This document shows positions 34,746-42,953 of a DNA stretch of 64,000 nt, piece by piece. The DNA is from JADLCX01 sp964630785 (GTDB lineage: Bacteria; Planctomycetota; Phycisphaerae; Phycisphaerales; UBA1924), in NCBI GenBank assembly GCA_964630785.1, contig CAZVZG010000022.1, positions 15,168 through 79,167 on the forward strand. Reading direction: 5' to 3'. The position numbers and the translations under genes were made by a program. Position 1 is the stretch's first letter, and every line of letters starts with the position of its first letter. The notes under the pieces were generated by a model. The model made no database searches, was not told the origin of the DNA, and worked only from the letters and a program-made list of their open reading frames with translations.

Positions 34746-35507
34746 GTGAGCCAACGAGCCGACCAAGCCCGACACCCGATCACGCCGCTGCCGCGGGGCA
34801 TCCGCGGGGCGGGTTCGATCGTCGTGTTCGGCGGCGGGTTCGACCCGATCCACCGTTGGCACACGGCCGTGGCGGCCGCGGCGAGGCGGCGCGCCGGCAG
34901 CGGATCGGGGGCCTGGGTGCTGTTCGTGCCGGCCGCACGCTCTCCGCTCAAAGCGGACGGGCCGGTGGCGGTTGACGGCGATCGCGTGGAGATGATCCGC
35001 CGGGCCACGCGGCGCATGGCCCGCGTCGGGGTGTGGACCGACGAGATCGATCGTGCTGATTCCGAGCGTGCCCCGAGCTATTCGATCGACACGCTGCGCC
35101 GACTGCGCGATCGCTTGCCGCGATCGACCGTGCTGTGGATGCTCATCGGCGCAGACCAGGCGGTGAACTTCCACCGCTGGCGCGAATACCGCGAGGTGAT
35201 GCGGCTCGCGCGCCCGCTTGTCGCGCTGCGCCCACCGTTCGGGAGCATCTCGACCTACGCCCGAGCGATGGAGCGGACCGGCGCATGGACCGAGTCGGAA
35301 CTCGTCGAATGGGGCGCGACGGTCGTGCCGTGCAGCGTTCGGGCGGTGTCGTCCACGCGGGCTCGGCGCGCGGCCGCGCGAGGCGACCGCGAGTCATTGA
35401 ACACCATCGTGGCTCCCGCGGTGGCCTCGTGGATCGTGCGGCGCGGGCTGTACCGTCACCGGACCTCGGACTCACGCCGGGTCCGGAGCCCGCGCAAGCC
35501 CATCTGA
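34746..35507 (+). CDS. nadD: Nicotinate-nucleotide adenylyltransferase
   Basis: 253-residue NAD-synthesis enzyme that joins nicotinate mononucleotide with ATP. Nucleotidyltransferase motif GGFDPIHRWH (30-39) is intact, and the second motif appears as SSTRARRAA instead of the usual SSTxIR. WMLIGADQAVNFHRW is the family's adenylyltransferase pattern (usually IGADxLxxFxxW). GTG start at 34746 follows the phosphorylase gene closely. The N-terminal 20 residues are an extension. Confidence 0.88.
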   Translation: MSQRADQARHPITPLPRGIRGAGSIVVFGGGFDPIHRWHTAVAAAARRRAGSGSGAWVLFVPAARSPLKADGPVAVDGDRVEMIRRATRRMARVGVWTDEIDRADSERAPSYSIDTLRRLRDRLPRSTVLWMLIGADQAVNFHRWREYREVMRLARPLVALRPPFGSISTYARAMERTGAWTESELVEWGATVVPCSVRAVSSTRARRAAARGDRESLNTIVAPAVASWIVRRGLYRHRTSDSRRVRSPRKPI

Positions 35508-35576
35508 GCGGCGGTTTTGCTCTGCGTTTCCAACGTTCGGGGGTGAACACACTCGGGGCGGGCTCTACACTTTCCG

Positions 35577-36551
35577 ATGCCTGAGCACGAACTGCCGGAC
35601 TGGGCATTTCCCCTGGGCTCGGCCGAGCGCCTCGCGGCGTTCGAGTCCGAGGTGCTTGGCTTCTTCGCCGCGCGCGGGCTCGAGGTCACCATGAGCGACG
35701 GTGTGGTCACGCCGACGGGCGGCACCGCGGCCGCGATGCGCCAGCAGCAGTGGGGGTTGGCCAACCTGCTCCAGACCTGTGCCCGGGCGTCGGAGGACAA
35801 CTGGGGCGAGATCGTGCGGAGCCACTTCACCACGCTGCTCAACGCGCAGCGAGCGGCCCAGGAATCTGAGATCGAGTCGATCGACTATCGTGCGATCCGC
35901 GGCCGCCTGGCCGTGCGGCTGTGGGAAGAAGGCGCGCTGGGCAGCGCCACCGGAGCGGGCGGTGGCGCGGCCATCGGGCGCATGGTGACCCGCGAGGACC
36001 TCCCCGGCCTGCTCACCGTGCTGAGCATGGACATGCCGCAGATGGTCCGCACCGTGCCCGCATCCGAGGCCGACCTGTGGGGCAAGAGCCGCGACGACAT
36101 CTTCGCCCAGGCGATCGCCAACCTCAAGGGGCAGGCCGATCAGAAGATCGAGGCCCACGAGATCGGCGACGGGGGGATCGTCGTTTCGGTGGTCGGTGAG
36201 TCGCACTTCATCGCCTCGCTCGCGCTGACCATCGAGCGGTTCCCGGAACTGGTCGGCAAGCACGGCTCGTTCGTGGGCCTGCCCACTCGCCACGTGATGC
36301 TGGTCTCGCCCTTCGGCGGGCTCGACGCGCTCAAGAGCTTTCAGCACCTGATCGTGGTCACGCAGAAGTGGTACAACGACGGACCGGGCTCGCTCTCTGA
36401 GCGCGTGTGGTGGTACCGGCCCGGCGGCGCGGGCCGACCGGCGCAGTGGTTCGAGGTGCCCTTCGAGTTGGAAGGCCAGACGCTCAGCGTGTCGCCGCCG
36501 CCGGAACTGGTTGAACTCATGGAAGACCTGGCCGGACCAGAACAGGCCTGA
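35577..36551 (+). CDS. Conserved-looking hypothetical protein
   Basis: 324-residue soluble protein with no signal peptide or membrane helix. I do not recognise a family with confidence; it has an N-terminal helical domain (LGFFAARGLEVTMSDGVVTP, WGLANLLQTCARASEDNWGEIVRSHFTTLLNAQ) and a C-terminal mixed domain ending LSVSPPPELVELMEDLAG, somewhat like DUF1444-type proteins. Good coding character and its own short leader. It converges with metK nine bases away. Confidence 0.6.
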   Translation: MPEHELPDWAFPLGSAERLAAFESEVLGFFAARGLEVTMSDGVVTPTGGTAAAMRQQQWGLANLLQTCARASEDNWGEIVRSHFTTLLNAQRAAQESEIESIDYRAIRGRLAVRLWEEGALGSATGAGGGAAIGRMVTREDLPGLLTVLSMDMPQMVRTVPASEADLWGKSRDDIFAQAIANLKGQADQKIEAHEIGDGGIVVSVVGESHFIASLALTIERFPELVGKHGSFVGLPTRHVMLVSPFGGLDALKSFQHLIVVTQKWYNDGPGSLSERVWWYRPGGAGRPAQWFEVPFELEGQTLSVSPPPELVELMEDLAGPEQA

Positions 36552-36559
36552 AGCGGCGC

Positions 36560-37759
36560 TCAAACCAGCTTCTTGAGCGCTTCGGCCTTGTCGGTCTTCT
36601 CCCAGGCGAAGAACTCAAGGCTTGGTCCGCGGTGCTCGCGAAGGATGCGGTCGAAGTATTGCCCGGTGCAGGGCTTGCGCCCGAAGTGGCCGTGCTTGGC
36701 GGTGGTCGAATAGATCGGCGTGCGGAGCTTGAGCGTCTCGATGATGCCCTTGGGCGTGAGCGAGAACGTGTCGCGGATGGCCTTCGATATCTTGGCCTCG
36801 TCGGCCTTGTTGGTGCCGAAGCAGTCCACGTAGACGCTGGTGGGCTCGGCCACACCGATCGCGTAGCTGAGCTGGATCTCGCAGCGGTCGGCCAGACCGG
36901 CCGCGACGACGTTCTTGGCGATGTACCGGGCCATGTACGCGCCCGAGCGGTCCACCTTGGTCGGGTCCTTGCCGCTGAAGGCCCCGCCGCCGTGCCGGCC
37001 CATGCCGCCGTAGGTGTCCACGATGATCTTGCGCCCGGTCAGGCCGGTGTCGCCGTGGGGCCCGCCGATCTCGAAGCGCCCCGTCGGGTTCATGTGAATG
37101 GTGATCCCCGGGTTCCACCATTGCCCGAGCACGGGCTTGACCACGTGCTCGATGACCTCGTTCCGCAGGTCCTTCTGCCGGTCGTTCCAGGTCGGGTCGT
37201 GCTGAGTGGAGAGCACAACCGTGTCGATGCGGACCGGCTTGTCGTCCTGATACTCGACGGTGACCTGGCTCTTGGCGTCCGGACGCAGGCCCGCGATCTT
37301 GCCGGACCGGCGGCACTCGGCCTGGCGCTCGACGAGGTGGTGGCTGATCTGGATCGGCAGCGGCATCAACTCCGGCGTGTCCTTGCACGCGAAGCCGAAC
37401 ATCATGCCCTGGTCGCCCGCGCCGTCGCGGTTGACGCCCATCGCGATGTCGCTGGCCTGCTTATTGATGGCGACCATCACGCCCGCCGAGTCGGCGTCGA
37501 AGCGCATGTCGCCCGAGGTGTACCCGATCTCGCGGATGGTCTCGCGGACCAGGTCCGGGATGCTGACGTAGGTGTTGGTCGTGATCTCGCCCGCGACCAC
37601 CACGAGCCCGGTGCAGCACAGCGTCTCGCAGGCCACGCGGCTGAACGGGTCGTCGGCCAGCATCGCGTCGAGGATTGTGTCGGAGATCTGGTCGGCCACC
37701 TTGTCGGGATGGCCCATCGAGACGGATTCGGAGGTGAACAGGCGGGTCTGCTGGGGCAT
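36560..37759 (-). CDS. metK: S-adenosylmethionine synthetase
   Basis: 399-residue enzyme making S-adenosylmethionine from methionine and ATP. N-terminus TSESVSMGHPDKVADQISD, Pi-loop-like GAGDQGMMFGFACKDTPELMPLPI, GGAFSGKDPTKVDRSGAYMARYIAKNVVAAGLA and the final GHFGRKPCTGQYFDRI are all intact; the family length matches. AGAGAGAG precedes the ATG at 37759. No riboswitch structure was recognised in its leader. Single transcription unit. Confidence 0.98.
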   Translation of the reverse strand: MPQQTRLFTSESVSMGHPDKVADQISDTILDAMLADDPFSRVACETLCCTGLVVVAGEITTNTYVSIPDLVRETIREIGYTSGDMRFDADSAGVMVAINKQASDIAMGVNRDGAGDQGMMFGFACKDTPELMPLPIQISHHLVERQAECRRSGKIAGLRPDAKSQVTVEYQDDKPVRIDTVVLSTQHDPTWNDRQKDLRNEVIEHVVKPVLGQWWNPGITIHMNPTGRFEIGGPHGDTGLTGRKIIVDTYGGMGRHGGGAFSGKDPTKVDRSGAYMARYIAKNVVAAGLADRCEIQLSYAIGVAEPTSVYVDCFGTNKADEAKISKAIRDTFSLTPKGIIETLKLRTPIYSTTAKHGHFGRKPCTGQYFDRILREHRGPSLEFFAWEKTDKAEALKKLV

Positions 37760-37914
37760 GGTCGGCTCTCTCTTGCCGCCGGGGGCGGCGGGGAAATGAC
37801 AGGGTGCAGGGTAGGCGCGGGGCGTCCGCCGTTGGGCGGGGTCATGGCCGATCTCCGGGGCGCTCCCGAGCCTCACGGACGACAAGTCCGGCATCCATCG
37901 GATAGACTCTTGGC

Positions 37915-38244
37915 ATGGGCCACGAAGTCAACGATCTCATCAGCCTGGCGCTGGCCAAGCGGATCGCCCGCGAGTTGCCCGCGCGCCCGGAATGGCTCGG
38001 GCTCGCGAGAGCCAATCTCACCAGATGGATGTCTCGGAACGCCGATGCGCCGGGCTTGCTTCGGTGCTATGCAGAATGGCTCGATTTGCTCGCGTGCCCG
38101 GTGAACGAGGTGTGCGACGAGCTTCTGGCCGAATCGGATCGTGGTCAACGCCTGCGACAGAACTCGCCGTTTGCGGGCGCTTTGACGCCGCGGGAAGTCT
38201 GGGATATCAAGCGCCGGTGCCGAGATGACACGATCGCAGCTTGA
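37915..38244 (+). CDS. Small helical partner of the nucleotidyltransferase-like protein
   Basis: 109-residue protein, mostly helical, with no signal peptide. The C-terminal part LRQNSPFAGALTPREVWDIKRRC looks conserved in a family of small proteins usually placed before DUF6036-like nucleotidyltransferases (from memory, unverified). Its stop overlaps the next gene by 20 bases, which suggests cotranslation. It may be an antitoxin-like partner (inference). Direction is divergent from metK. Confidence 0.65.
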   Translation: MGHEVNDLISLALAKRIARELPARPEWLGLARANLTRWMSRNADAPGLLRCYAEWLDLLACPVNEVCDELLAESDRGQRLRQNSPFAGALTPREVWDIKRRCRDDTIAA

Positions 38245-38740
38245 GCACATCCTCCGGGCGGCCGGCGCGATCACAGGCGCAGACCGATTCGTCGTCATCG
38301 GCTCGCAAGCGTTGCTCGGCTCATTCCCCGACGCCCCGGGCGAACTGCTCGTCTCCGTGGAAGCCGACGTGTTCAGCCTCCGATCGCCCGAGGATACCGA
38401 TCTCGTCGAGGGATCGATCGGGGAGCTTTCTCCGTTCCACAAGACCTTTGGTTACTACGCGCACGGGGTTGGCGAGGAAACGGCCACGTTGCCCAGCGGG
38501 TGGCGGGATCGGCTGGTGAGCCTCAACACGCCAGCGACCGACAGCGTCACGGGGCTCTGTCTCGAAGTTCACGATCTGGCCGTAGCCAAGCTGGTTGCTG
38601 GCCGCGAGAAGGACCTTGTCTTTGTCAAGGCCCTTCTCCGAGAGGGCTTGGCGGACCCGGCGACCATCGCAACCCGACTTGGGAAGACGACGCTGGAGCC
38701 CGCTGTCCGCGCGCGTTGTCTGCAGGCTCTGGGCCGCTGA
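38225..38740 (+). CDS. DUF6036-like nucleotidyltransferase
   Basis: 171-residue protein resembling minimal nucleotidyltransferases (DUF6036, AbiEii/MNT-like). The nucleotide-binding GS motif appears in VVIGSQALLGSFPDAPGELLVS, followed by EADVF, where acidic residues sit as in the catalytic DxD. SIGELSPFHKTFGYYAHGVG and LCLEVHDLAVAKLVAGREKDLVFVKALL match the family layout. It overlaps the small upstream gene by 20 bases. Related pairs act as toxin-antitoxin or abortive-infection modules (family knowledge); whether this pair does is untested. Confidence 0.75.
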   Translation: MTRSQLEHILRAAGAITGADRFVVIGSQALLGSFPDAPGELLVSVEADVFSLRSPEDTDLVEGSIGELSPFHKTFGYYAHGVGEETATLPSGWRDRLVSLNTPATDSVTGLCLEVHDLAVAKLVAGREKDLVFVKALLREGLADPATIATRLGKTTLEPAVRARCLQALGR

Positions 38741-38781
38741 CGGCTCATCCATTGTCGGCGCCTGACTCCCTACCCTCGCCC

Positions 38782-39954
38782 ATGCCGACCGCCGCCCCGC
38801 CCGATGCCCGCAAGCCCGGCCTCACCTACGCCGCCTCGGGTGTGAACCTGATCGACAAGGACACCTTCACCGAGTCGCTCGGTTCGATCATGCGTCGCAC
38901 GCACGGGCCGCGCGTCATCGACAACCCCGGCGGGTTCGCCGGCCTGTTCCGCCTGGACTTCAACCAGAAGCTCTTTCAGCGCAACTACAAGGACCCCGTG
39001 CTGGTCGCCTGCACCGACGGTTGCGGCACCAAGGTGAAACTCGCCGGGCAGGTCGGCAAGTACGACACCATCGGCATCGACTGCGTTGCGATGAATGTCA
39101 ACGACATGGTGGTGCAGGGGGCCGAGCCGCTGTTCTTCCTCGATTACATCGCCGTGGGGCGCGTGGACAAGGCGATGCTCACGGACATCGTCAAGGGGGT
39201 CGCGGATGGGTGCGCCCTGTCCGGGTGTGCCCTCATCGGCGGCGAGACCGCCGAGATGCCCGACGTGTACACGCCGCCGGATTTCGACCTCGCTGGCTTC
39301 GCGGTCGGGGTGGTTGAGCTCGCACGCGCCAGCGACCCCGAACGGGTCGAGAAGGGCGACATCGTCCTGGGCCTCACCAGCAGCGGCGTGCACAGCAACG
39401 GCTATTCGCTGGTCCGCAAAATCGTCGAGGCGGCGGGCCTGGACCTTGACCGCGTGTATCCGGAGCTCACGGAATCGGCCGAGCGCTCCAAGCCAAGTCT
39501 CCGCAATGGCACCCAAAAGACAACGGCGACAAGTCCGCCATCCGCCATCCGACATCCAAAATTGGGCGAGGTCCTTCTCACGCCCACACGTATCTACGCC
39601 GACTCGATCACGCGGCTGCTTCGGCAGTACAAGGTCAAGAAAGTGGTCACGGGGATGGCGCACATCACCGGGAGCGGGATGGAGGGGAACCTCTGCCGTG
39701 CGCTGCACCCGGGCGTGGACGCCGTCGTGGACATCAACGCTTGGCCGCGACCGGCGCTGTTCGCTTTCCTTCAGAAACACGGGCGAGTGGACGAGGACGA
39801 GATGCGCCGGGTGTTCAACTGCGGCATCGGGTACACGCTCATCGTCAAGCCGGCGTTTGTCGAGGGTGTGAAAGAGAAGTTGGAGCGACTGGGCGAAACG
39901 GTCCACGTCATCGGCAAGGTGGTCAAGGGCCGGGGCGACGTGCGCTGGAAATGA
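38782..39954 (+). CDS. purM: Phosphoribosylformylglycinamidine cyclo-ligase (PurM) with insert
   Basis: 390-residue purine synthesis enzyme, longer than the usual about 345. The AIR synthase motifs are intact: SLGSIMRRTHGPRVIDNPGGFAGLF, DGCGTKVKLAGQ, IDCVAMNVNDMVVQGAEPLFFLDYIA, GGETAEMP and LTSSGVHSNGYSLVR. About 30 extra residues at about 235-268 (SERSKPS..ATSPPSAIRHPKLGEV in part) contain a stretch encoded by ATCCGCC-type heptamers, the same repeat as in the sugar-binding gene. The insert sits in a loop region between domains, leaving the active site untouched. Start chosen at ATG 38782. Confidence 0.95.
   Translation: MPTAAPPDARKPGLTYAASGVNLIDKDTFTESLGSIMRRTHGPRVIDNPGGFAGLFRLDFNQKLFQRNYKDPVLVACTDGCGTKVKLAGQVGKYDTIGIDCVAMNVNDMVVQGAEPLFFLDYIAVGRVDKAMLTDIVKGVADGCALSGCALIGGETAEMPDVYTPPDFDLAGFAVGVVELARASDPERVEKGDIVLGLTSSGVHSNGYSLVRKIVEAAGLDLDRVYPELTESAERSKPSLRNGTQKTTATSPPSAIRHPKLGEVLLTPTRIYADSITRLLRQYKVKKVVTGMAHITGSGMEGNLCRALHPGVDAVVDINAWPRPALFAFLQKHGRVDEDEMRRVFNCGIGYTLIVKPAFVEGVKEKLERLGETVHVIGKVVKGRGDVRWK
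39534..39562. repeat. Heptamer repeat fragment inside purM
   Basis: Three near copies of CCGCCAT/CCGACAT in a row (from about 39535) within the coding frame, giving the peptide SAIRHP. It matches one arm of the element at 1567-1662. Confidence 0.7.
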
Positions 39955-39972
39955 GGCGGTCCGTCGGTCGGC

Positions 39973-40008
39973 AAAAAGACAGCCGGGCACGGCCGAAGCC
40001 GCGCCCGG
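39973..40008 (-). terminator. Intrinsic terminator after rpmA
   Basis: CCGGGCACGG (39983-39992), loop CCGAAG, CCGCGCCCGG form a ten-base stem with one mismatch; on the minus strand a run of five U follows. It sits 27 bases past the rpmA stop and may also stop purM transcripts on the other strand. Confidence 0.8.
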
Positions 40009-40035
40009 TGGGTTTACACGTTGATGCTCGGTGGT

Positions 40036-40311
40036 TCAGGCCTTCAACCACGTTGGGCGCGGGGTCGCCGGGTCGAGCGGGTCCACGCTCACCTTCCGCC
40101 CCTGGAACACCACGCGCCCGTGGCCGATGGCGAAGAGGGTGTCGTCGCGGCCCTTGTCGACCAAGAAGCCGGGGAAGAAGTTGGTGCCGCGCTGACGCAC
40201 GATGATCGCGCCTGGCGTCGCGACCTCGCCGCCGTAGAGCTTGATGCCCAGGTACTGGGGGTTGGAGTCGCGCCCGTTCTTGGTCGAGCCCTGTCCCTTT
40301 TTGTGTGCCAT
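40036..40311 (-). CDS. rpmA: 50S ribosomal protein L27
   Basis: 91-residue L27. The N-terminus AHKKGQGSTKNGRDSNPQYLGIK, needed near the peptidyl-transferase site, is intact and there is no N-terminal cleavage extension. The rest (GGEVATPGAIIVRQRGTNFFPG..GKDDTLFAI pattern with GRDD here) is standard. The usual partner rplU (L21) is not adjacent. Confidence 0.97.
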   Translation of the reverse strand: MAHKKGQGSTKNGRDSNPQYLGIKLYGGEVATPGAIIVRQRGTNFFPGFLVDKGRDDTLFAIGHGRVVFQGRKVSVDPLDPATPRPTWLKA

Positions 40312-40514
40312 GGCGAGTTCTCGTGAGTCTCGGTCGCGCGTGCGGTTCTGACAAAGCCCAAACAGGCCGCGGCCCGTCGGGCTGGGAGTTTAGACCGATC
40401 GGCGGCCCGCTTCCAGCGACGGCGAAGATCGGTTCGGCACAGAAGTTGGCCTTCAATTGATCGGCAACGGCCGCCGGCGGCTTCCGGGGTCAAGGCGCCA
40501 AACCCGCCGCGGCG

Positions 40515-41198
40515 TTACCGCATGATCCATTGCTTCCCACGCAGCGGGATGGCCTGGCTCGATTGGCCGATCAGGCTGCCGGGGTCGCTGAAATCCAGCA
40601 TCAGCGTCTTGCGCAGCACGAACTGCTCCTTGCCATCGGGCGAAGTCACGGTCTTGGTCTCGCCCGAGAACCCCGCGCCATAGATCGTCATCCGCTCGGG
40701 TGCGGTGTCGTTGAGCGGCCAGATCGCCACCCCGTCCTTGGCGTTTTCCTCGCCCTGCAGCAGATCGCCGATGATCTCGATCTGGTCCTGCGCGAACGGG
40801 TTTTTCAGCGAGGTCAGGATCCGGCTGGTCACTTCCTGCGGCACGTCCCGCCCAGAGCGGACAATCGTTCCCGCACCGTTGGAATACTCCCACATCGGAG
40901 CAAAGAGCACGTCCTGGCCCGAGTTGTTCACGACGTGATAGGGCAGGTACAAGAACGAGCGAGGCCCGACGCCCTTCACGTCGATGGTGGTGACCTGAAG
41001 GGGACCGACTTCGACATTGAGCTGCCACCGGCGAGGCACAGGATCGGGCTCAGGGGCCAGAGCCGCCAGAGGGGCGAGACATGCTCCGGCCACGGCGGCC
41101 GCGACGGCGATTCGGGCTCCCACGGCGAAGCCTGCGGCGAGCTGGCGGGTCAGAGAGAGCGAACGGGGGGCTTGGCGGCGGGTCAAGGGTCGATTCAT
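40515..41198 (-). CDS. Secreted hypothetical protein
   Basis: 227-residue exported protein, function unknown. Residues 1-45 hold a basic N-terminus and a hydrophobic segment (AAGFAVGARIAVAAAVAGACLAPLAALA). The body has strand-like sequence (RWQLNVEVGPLQVTTIDVKGVGPRSFLYLPYHVVNNSGQDVLFAPMWEY) that suggests a beta-sandwich. The ATG at 41198 is chosen because GGAG stands six bases upstream; the ATG at 41216 has none. Divergent from the GNAT gene. Confidence 0.7.
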   Translation of the reverse strand: MNRPLTRRQAPRSLSLTRQLAAGFAVGARIAVAAAVAGACLAPLAALAPEPDPVPRRWQLNVEVGPLQVTTIDVKGVGPRSFLYLPYHVVNNSGQDVLFAPMWEYSNGAGTIVRSGRDVPQEVTSRILTSLKNPFAQDQIEIIGDLLQGEENAKDGVAIWPLNDTAPERMTIYGAGFSGETKTVTSPDGKEQFVLRKTLMLDFSDPGSLIGQSSQAIPLRGKQWIMR

Positions 41199-41333
41199 CG
41201 GGGACTCCGTGGTCATCGCAACGGGCAGAGTCTAGTGTGGCAGCGGCAACTGCGAAAGGGGGGAGCGGTTTTCACATTCGGGGGGAGGGAGCGGGGGATG
41301 TCTGGGGGGGGGCGAGCCGCCCGTTGGACCGAC

Positions 41334-42461
41334 ATGAGCACGATCGTCGGAGATACTCCCAGGTTCGAGCTCGGCCCGGAGGACCCCGGACGCGGCCACG
41401 GCCTGCCTCCCGGCGTCCGGCTGGCCCGGGTTTCGCCCGATCGTCGGCTTGACGCCGCCGCGAGGCTGGTGGGCGATCAGACCGACGATCCGTACTCCGC
41501 GGCGCGGAGGTTCCTTGAGTCGGCGGCGGACCTGCACATCGACCTGTCGCTCATGTGGGCGACGGAGGGCCCCAGGGGCGACGTGCGGCAGGCGTCGCTG
41601 GCGGTGCCGGGTTCCGGGCGCACGGTCATGCTGTTTGTTTCGGGACCGCCGCGGCGGCGACGAGCCGCCGGTGCGGGCGCCGACCTGGGTTCAGGGACTA
41701 GCCCGACCCGCGAACGTGTCGCGGTGTTGCGGGCCGCCTGCGACTACTGCTCCCGTGCGGAGGGCCCTCGCCAAGCTTCGATGCTGGCGCAGTCGCTGCT
41801 GGAACCCCGGGAGGCCGACGCCGTGGTGGCGTTCCGGGCCGCGGGATTCACGCAACTGGGCGATCTGGCCTACCTCCGGCGCGTGGCGCCCGCGCCGCCG
41901 CCGCCCGCGGACCCGCTCCCGCCGGACGTCAGCGTGGCCAGCGTGGCCGCCCTGCTCGCGGCGGGCGAACGCGATCGGGACATCGACGCCGACCTCAAGC
42001 GGGCCCTCAGCGAGTCGTATATCGACACGCTGGATTGCCCCGAACTCTGCGGCCTGCGCACGATCGACGACGTTTTGGAATCGCACAGGGCCGTGGGTCG
42101 TTTCGACCCCGGCCTGTGGTGGCTCGTACGCCGGCGCGGCGTGGCCGAGGGCTGTGTGCTGCTCAACGTCTGCCCCGAGCACGACTCGGTCGAACTCGTG
42201 TACCTGGGGTTGTCGCCCGCTGTCCGCGGGCATGGTCTGGGTTCGGCTCTGCTCGCGCTGGCTTTGCGGCAGGTGCTGGGCGCGGCCGCTCCCGCGGAAT
42301 CCGGCGGGATCGAGGGCGTTCCCGCGCGGTGCGTGGTCGGTCCCGGCGGGATCACCTGTGCGGTGGATACGCGAAACGTGGCGGCCATGCGGCTGTACCG
42401 CGCGGCGGGGTTCCAGCGATTCGCTGTGCGCGTGCCGATGGTGCTCGGGCTTGCTCGATAG
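41334..42461 (+). CDS. GNAT-family acetyltransferase, two-domain
   Basis: 375-residue acetyltransferase-like protein. The C-terminal GNAT domain is clear: LVYLGLSPAVRGHGLGSALLALAL (acetyl-CoA loop) and VDTRNVAAMRLYRAAGFQRF. The N-terminal half (residues 30-180) looks like a degenerate second GNAT unit (LLEPREADAVVAFRAAGFTQLGDLAYLRRV), an arrangement seen in MshD-like enzymes. Substrate unknown. Start at ATG 41334, after a G-rich stretch; upstream sequence carries no protein-like code. Confidence 0.85.
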   Translation: MSTIVGDTPRFELGPEDPGRGHGLPPGVRLARVSPDRRLDAAARLVGDQTDDPYSAARRFLESAADLHIDLSLMWATEGPRGDVRQASLAVPGSGRTVMLFVSGPPRRRRAAGAGADLGSGTSPTRERVAVLRAACDYCSRAEGPRQASMLAQSLLEPREADAVVAFRAAGFTQLGDLAYLRRVAPAPPPPADPLPPDVSVASVAALLAAGERDRDIDADLKRALSESYIDTLDCPELCGLRTIDDVLESHRAVGRFDPGLWWLVRRRGVAEGCVLLNVCPEHDSVELVYLGLSPAVRGHGLGSALLALALRQVLGAAAPAESGGIEGVPARCVVGPGGITCAVDTRNVAAMRLYRAAGFQRFAVRVPMVLGLAR

Positions 42462-42953
42462 GACGCGGGCCGACCGCTTGGGGAGCGGTTGGAGGCATCC
42501 ACAATCTGTAGGAATCTCGCCCTCACGAGCCGCAACGAAGAGGTTTTCCACGGGGATTCCGCAAGCCCGATCGATCGCGTGGACAAAAGAAAATTGTCGC
42601 CGTAACTCCCCGTGAAACACCCGGGTTTTGGAGTGTGGACACCTCGATTGATCGTGCAAGCCATTGAGTTCTTGCCGTCGCGCGGTTACGCTCTCGGCCC
42701 CGGTCATGGAGAGACCAGCGACCGGCGATTCCGATGAGTGGGTTCGCATCGCGTCAACCGAACCGCACGGACAAGGGCGTCCGAGCGACCGGTCAGGGAC
42801 GTGACTCCGCGCCCGCCCGTCGGCCTTGCCGGCCGTCGTCTGAAGGACTCTAGCTTCTCGCGCCCGAACCGCGAACGCTCGGGCGGGTCTTGTTCAACAT
42901 CCTCGATCTGTCACTGACGACAATCGAAGATTGAAAGCTGCGAGGTGTGACCG
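42462..42953. other. Candidate replication origin region upstream of dnaA
   Basis: About 490 bases without a gene. It contains four DnaA-box-like sequences within 148 bases: GCATCCACA (42495), TTTTCCACG (42544), the minus-strand TTGTCCACG (42578-42586) and the minus-strand GTGTCCACA (42634-42642). An A-rich stretch (ACAAAAGAAAATTG) lies at 42583-42596. None matches TTATCCACA perfectly, but the cluster and its place before dnaA suit oriC. Confidence 0.45.

Noticed and set aside
37760..37914. SAM riboswitch upstream of metK
   Set aside because: I found no pairing pattern of a known SAM or SAH riboswitch class in this 155-base leader.
41260..41315. G-rich tract before the GNAT gene as another C-tract example
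   Set aside because: It lies between divergent genes, so it is C-rich for one and G-rich for the other; it cannot support the strand rule.
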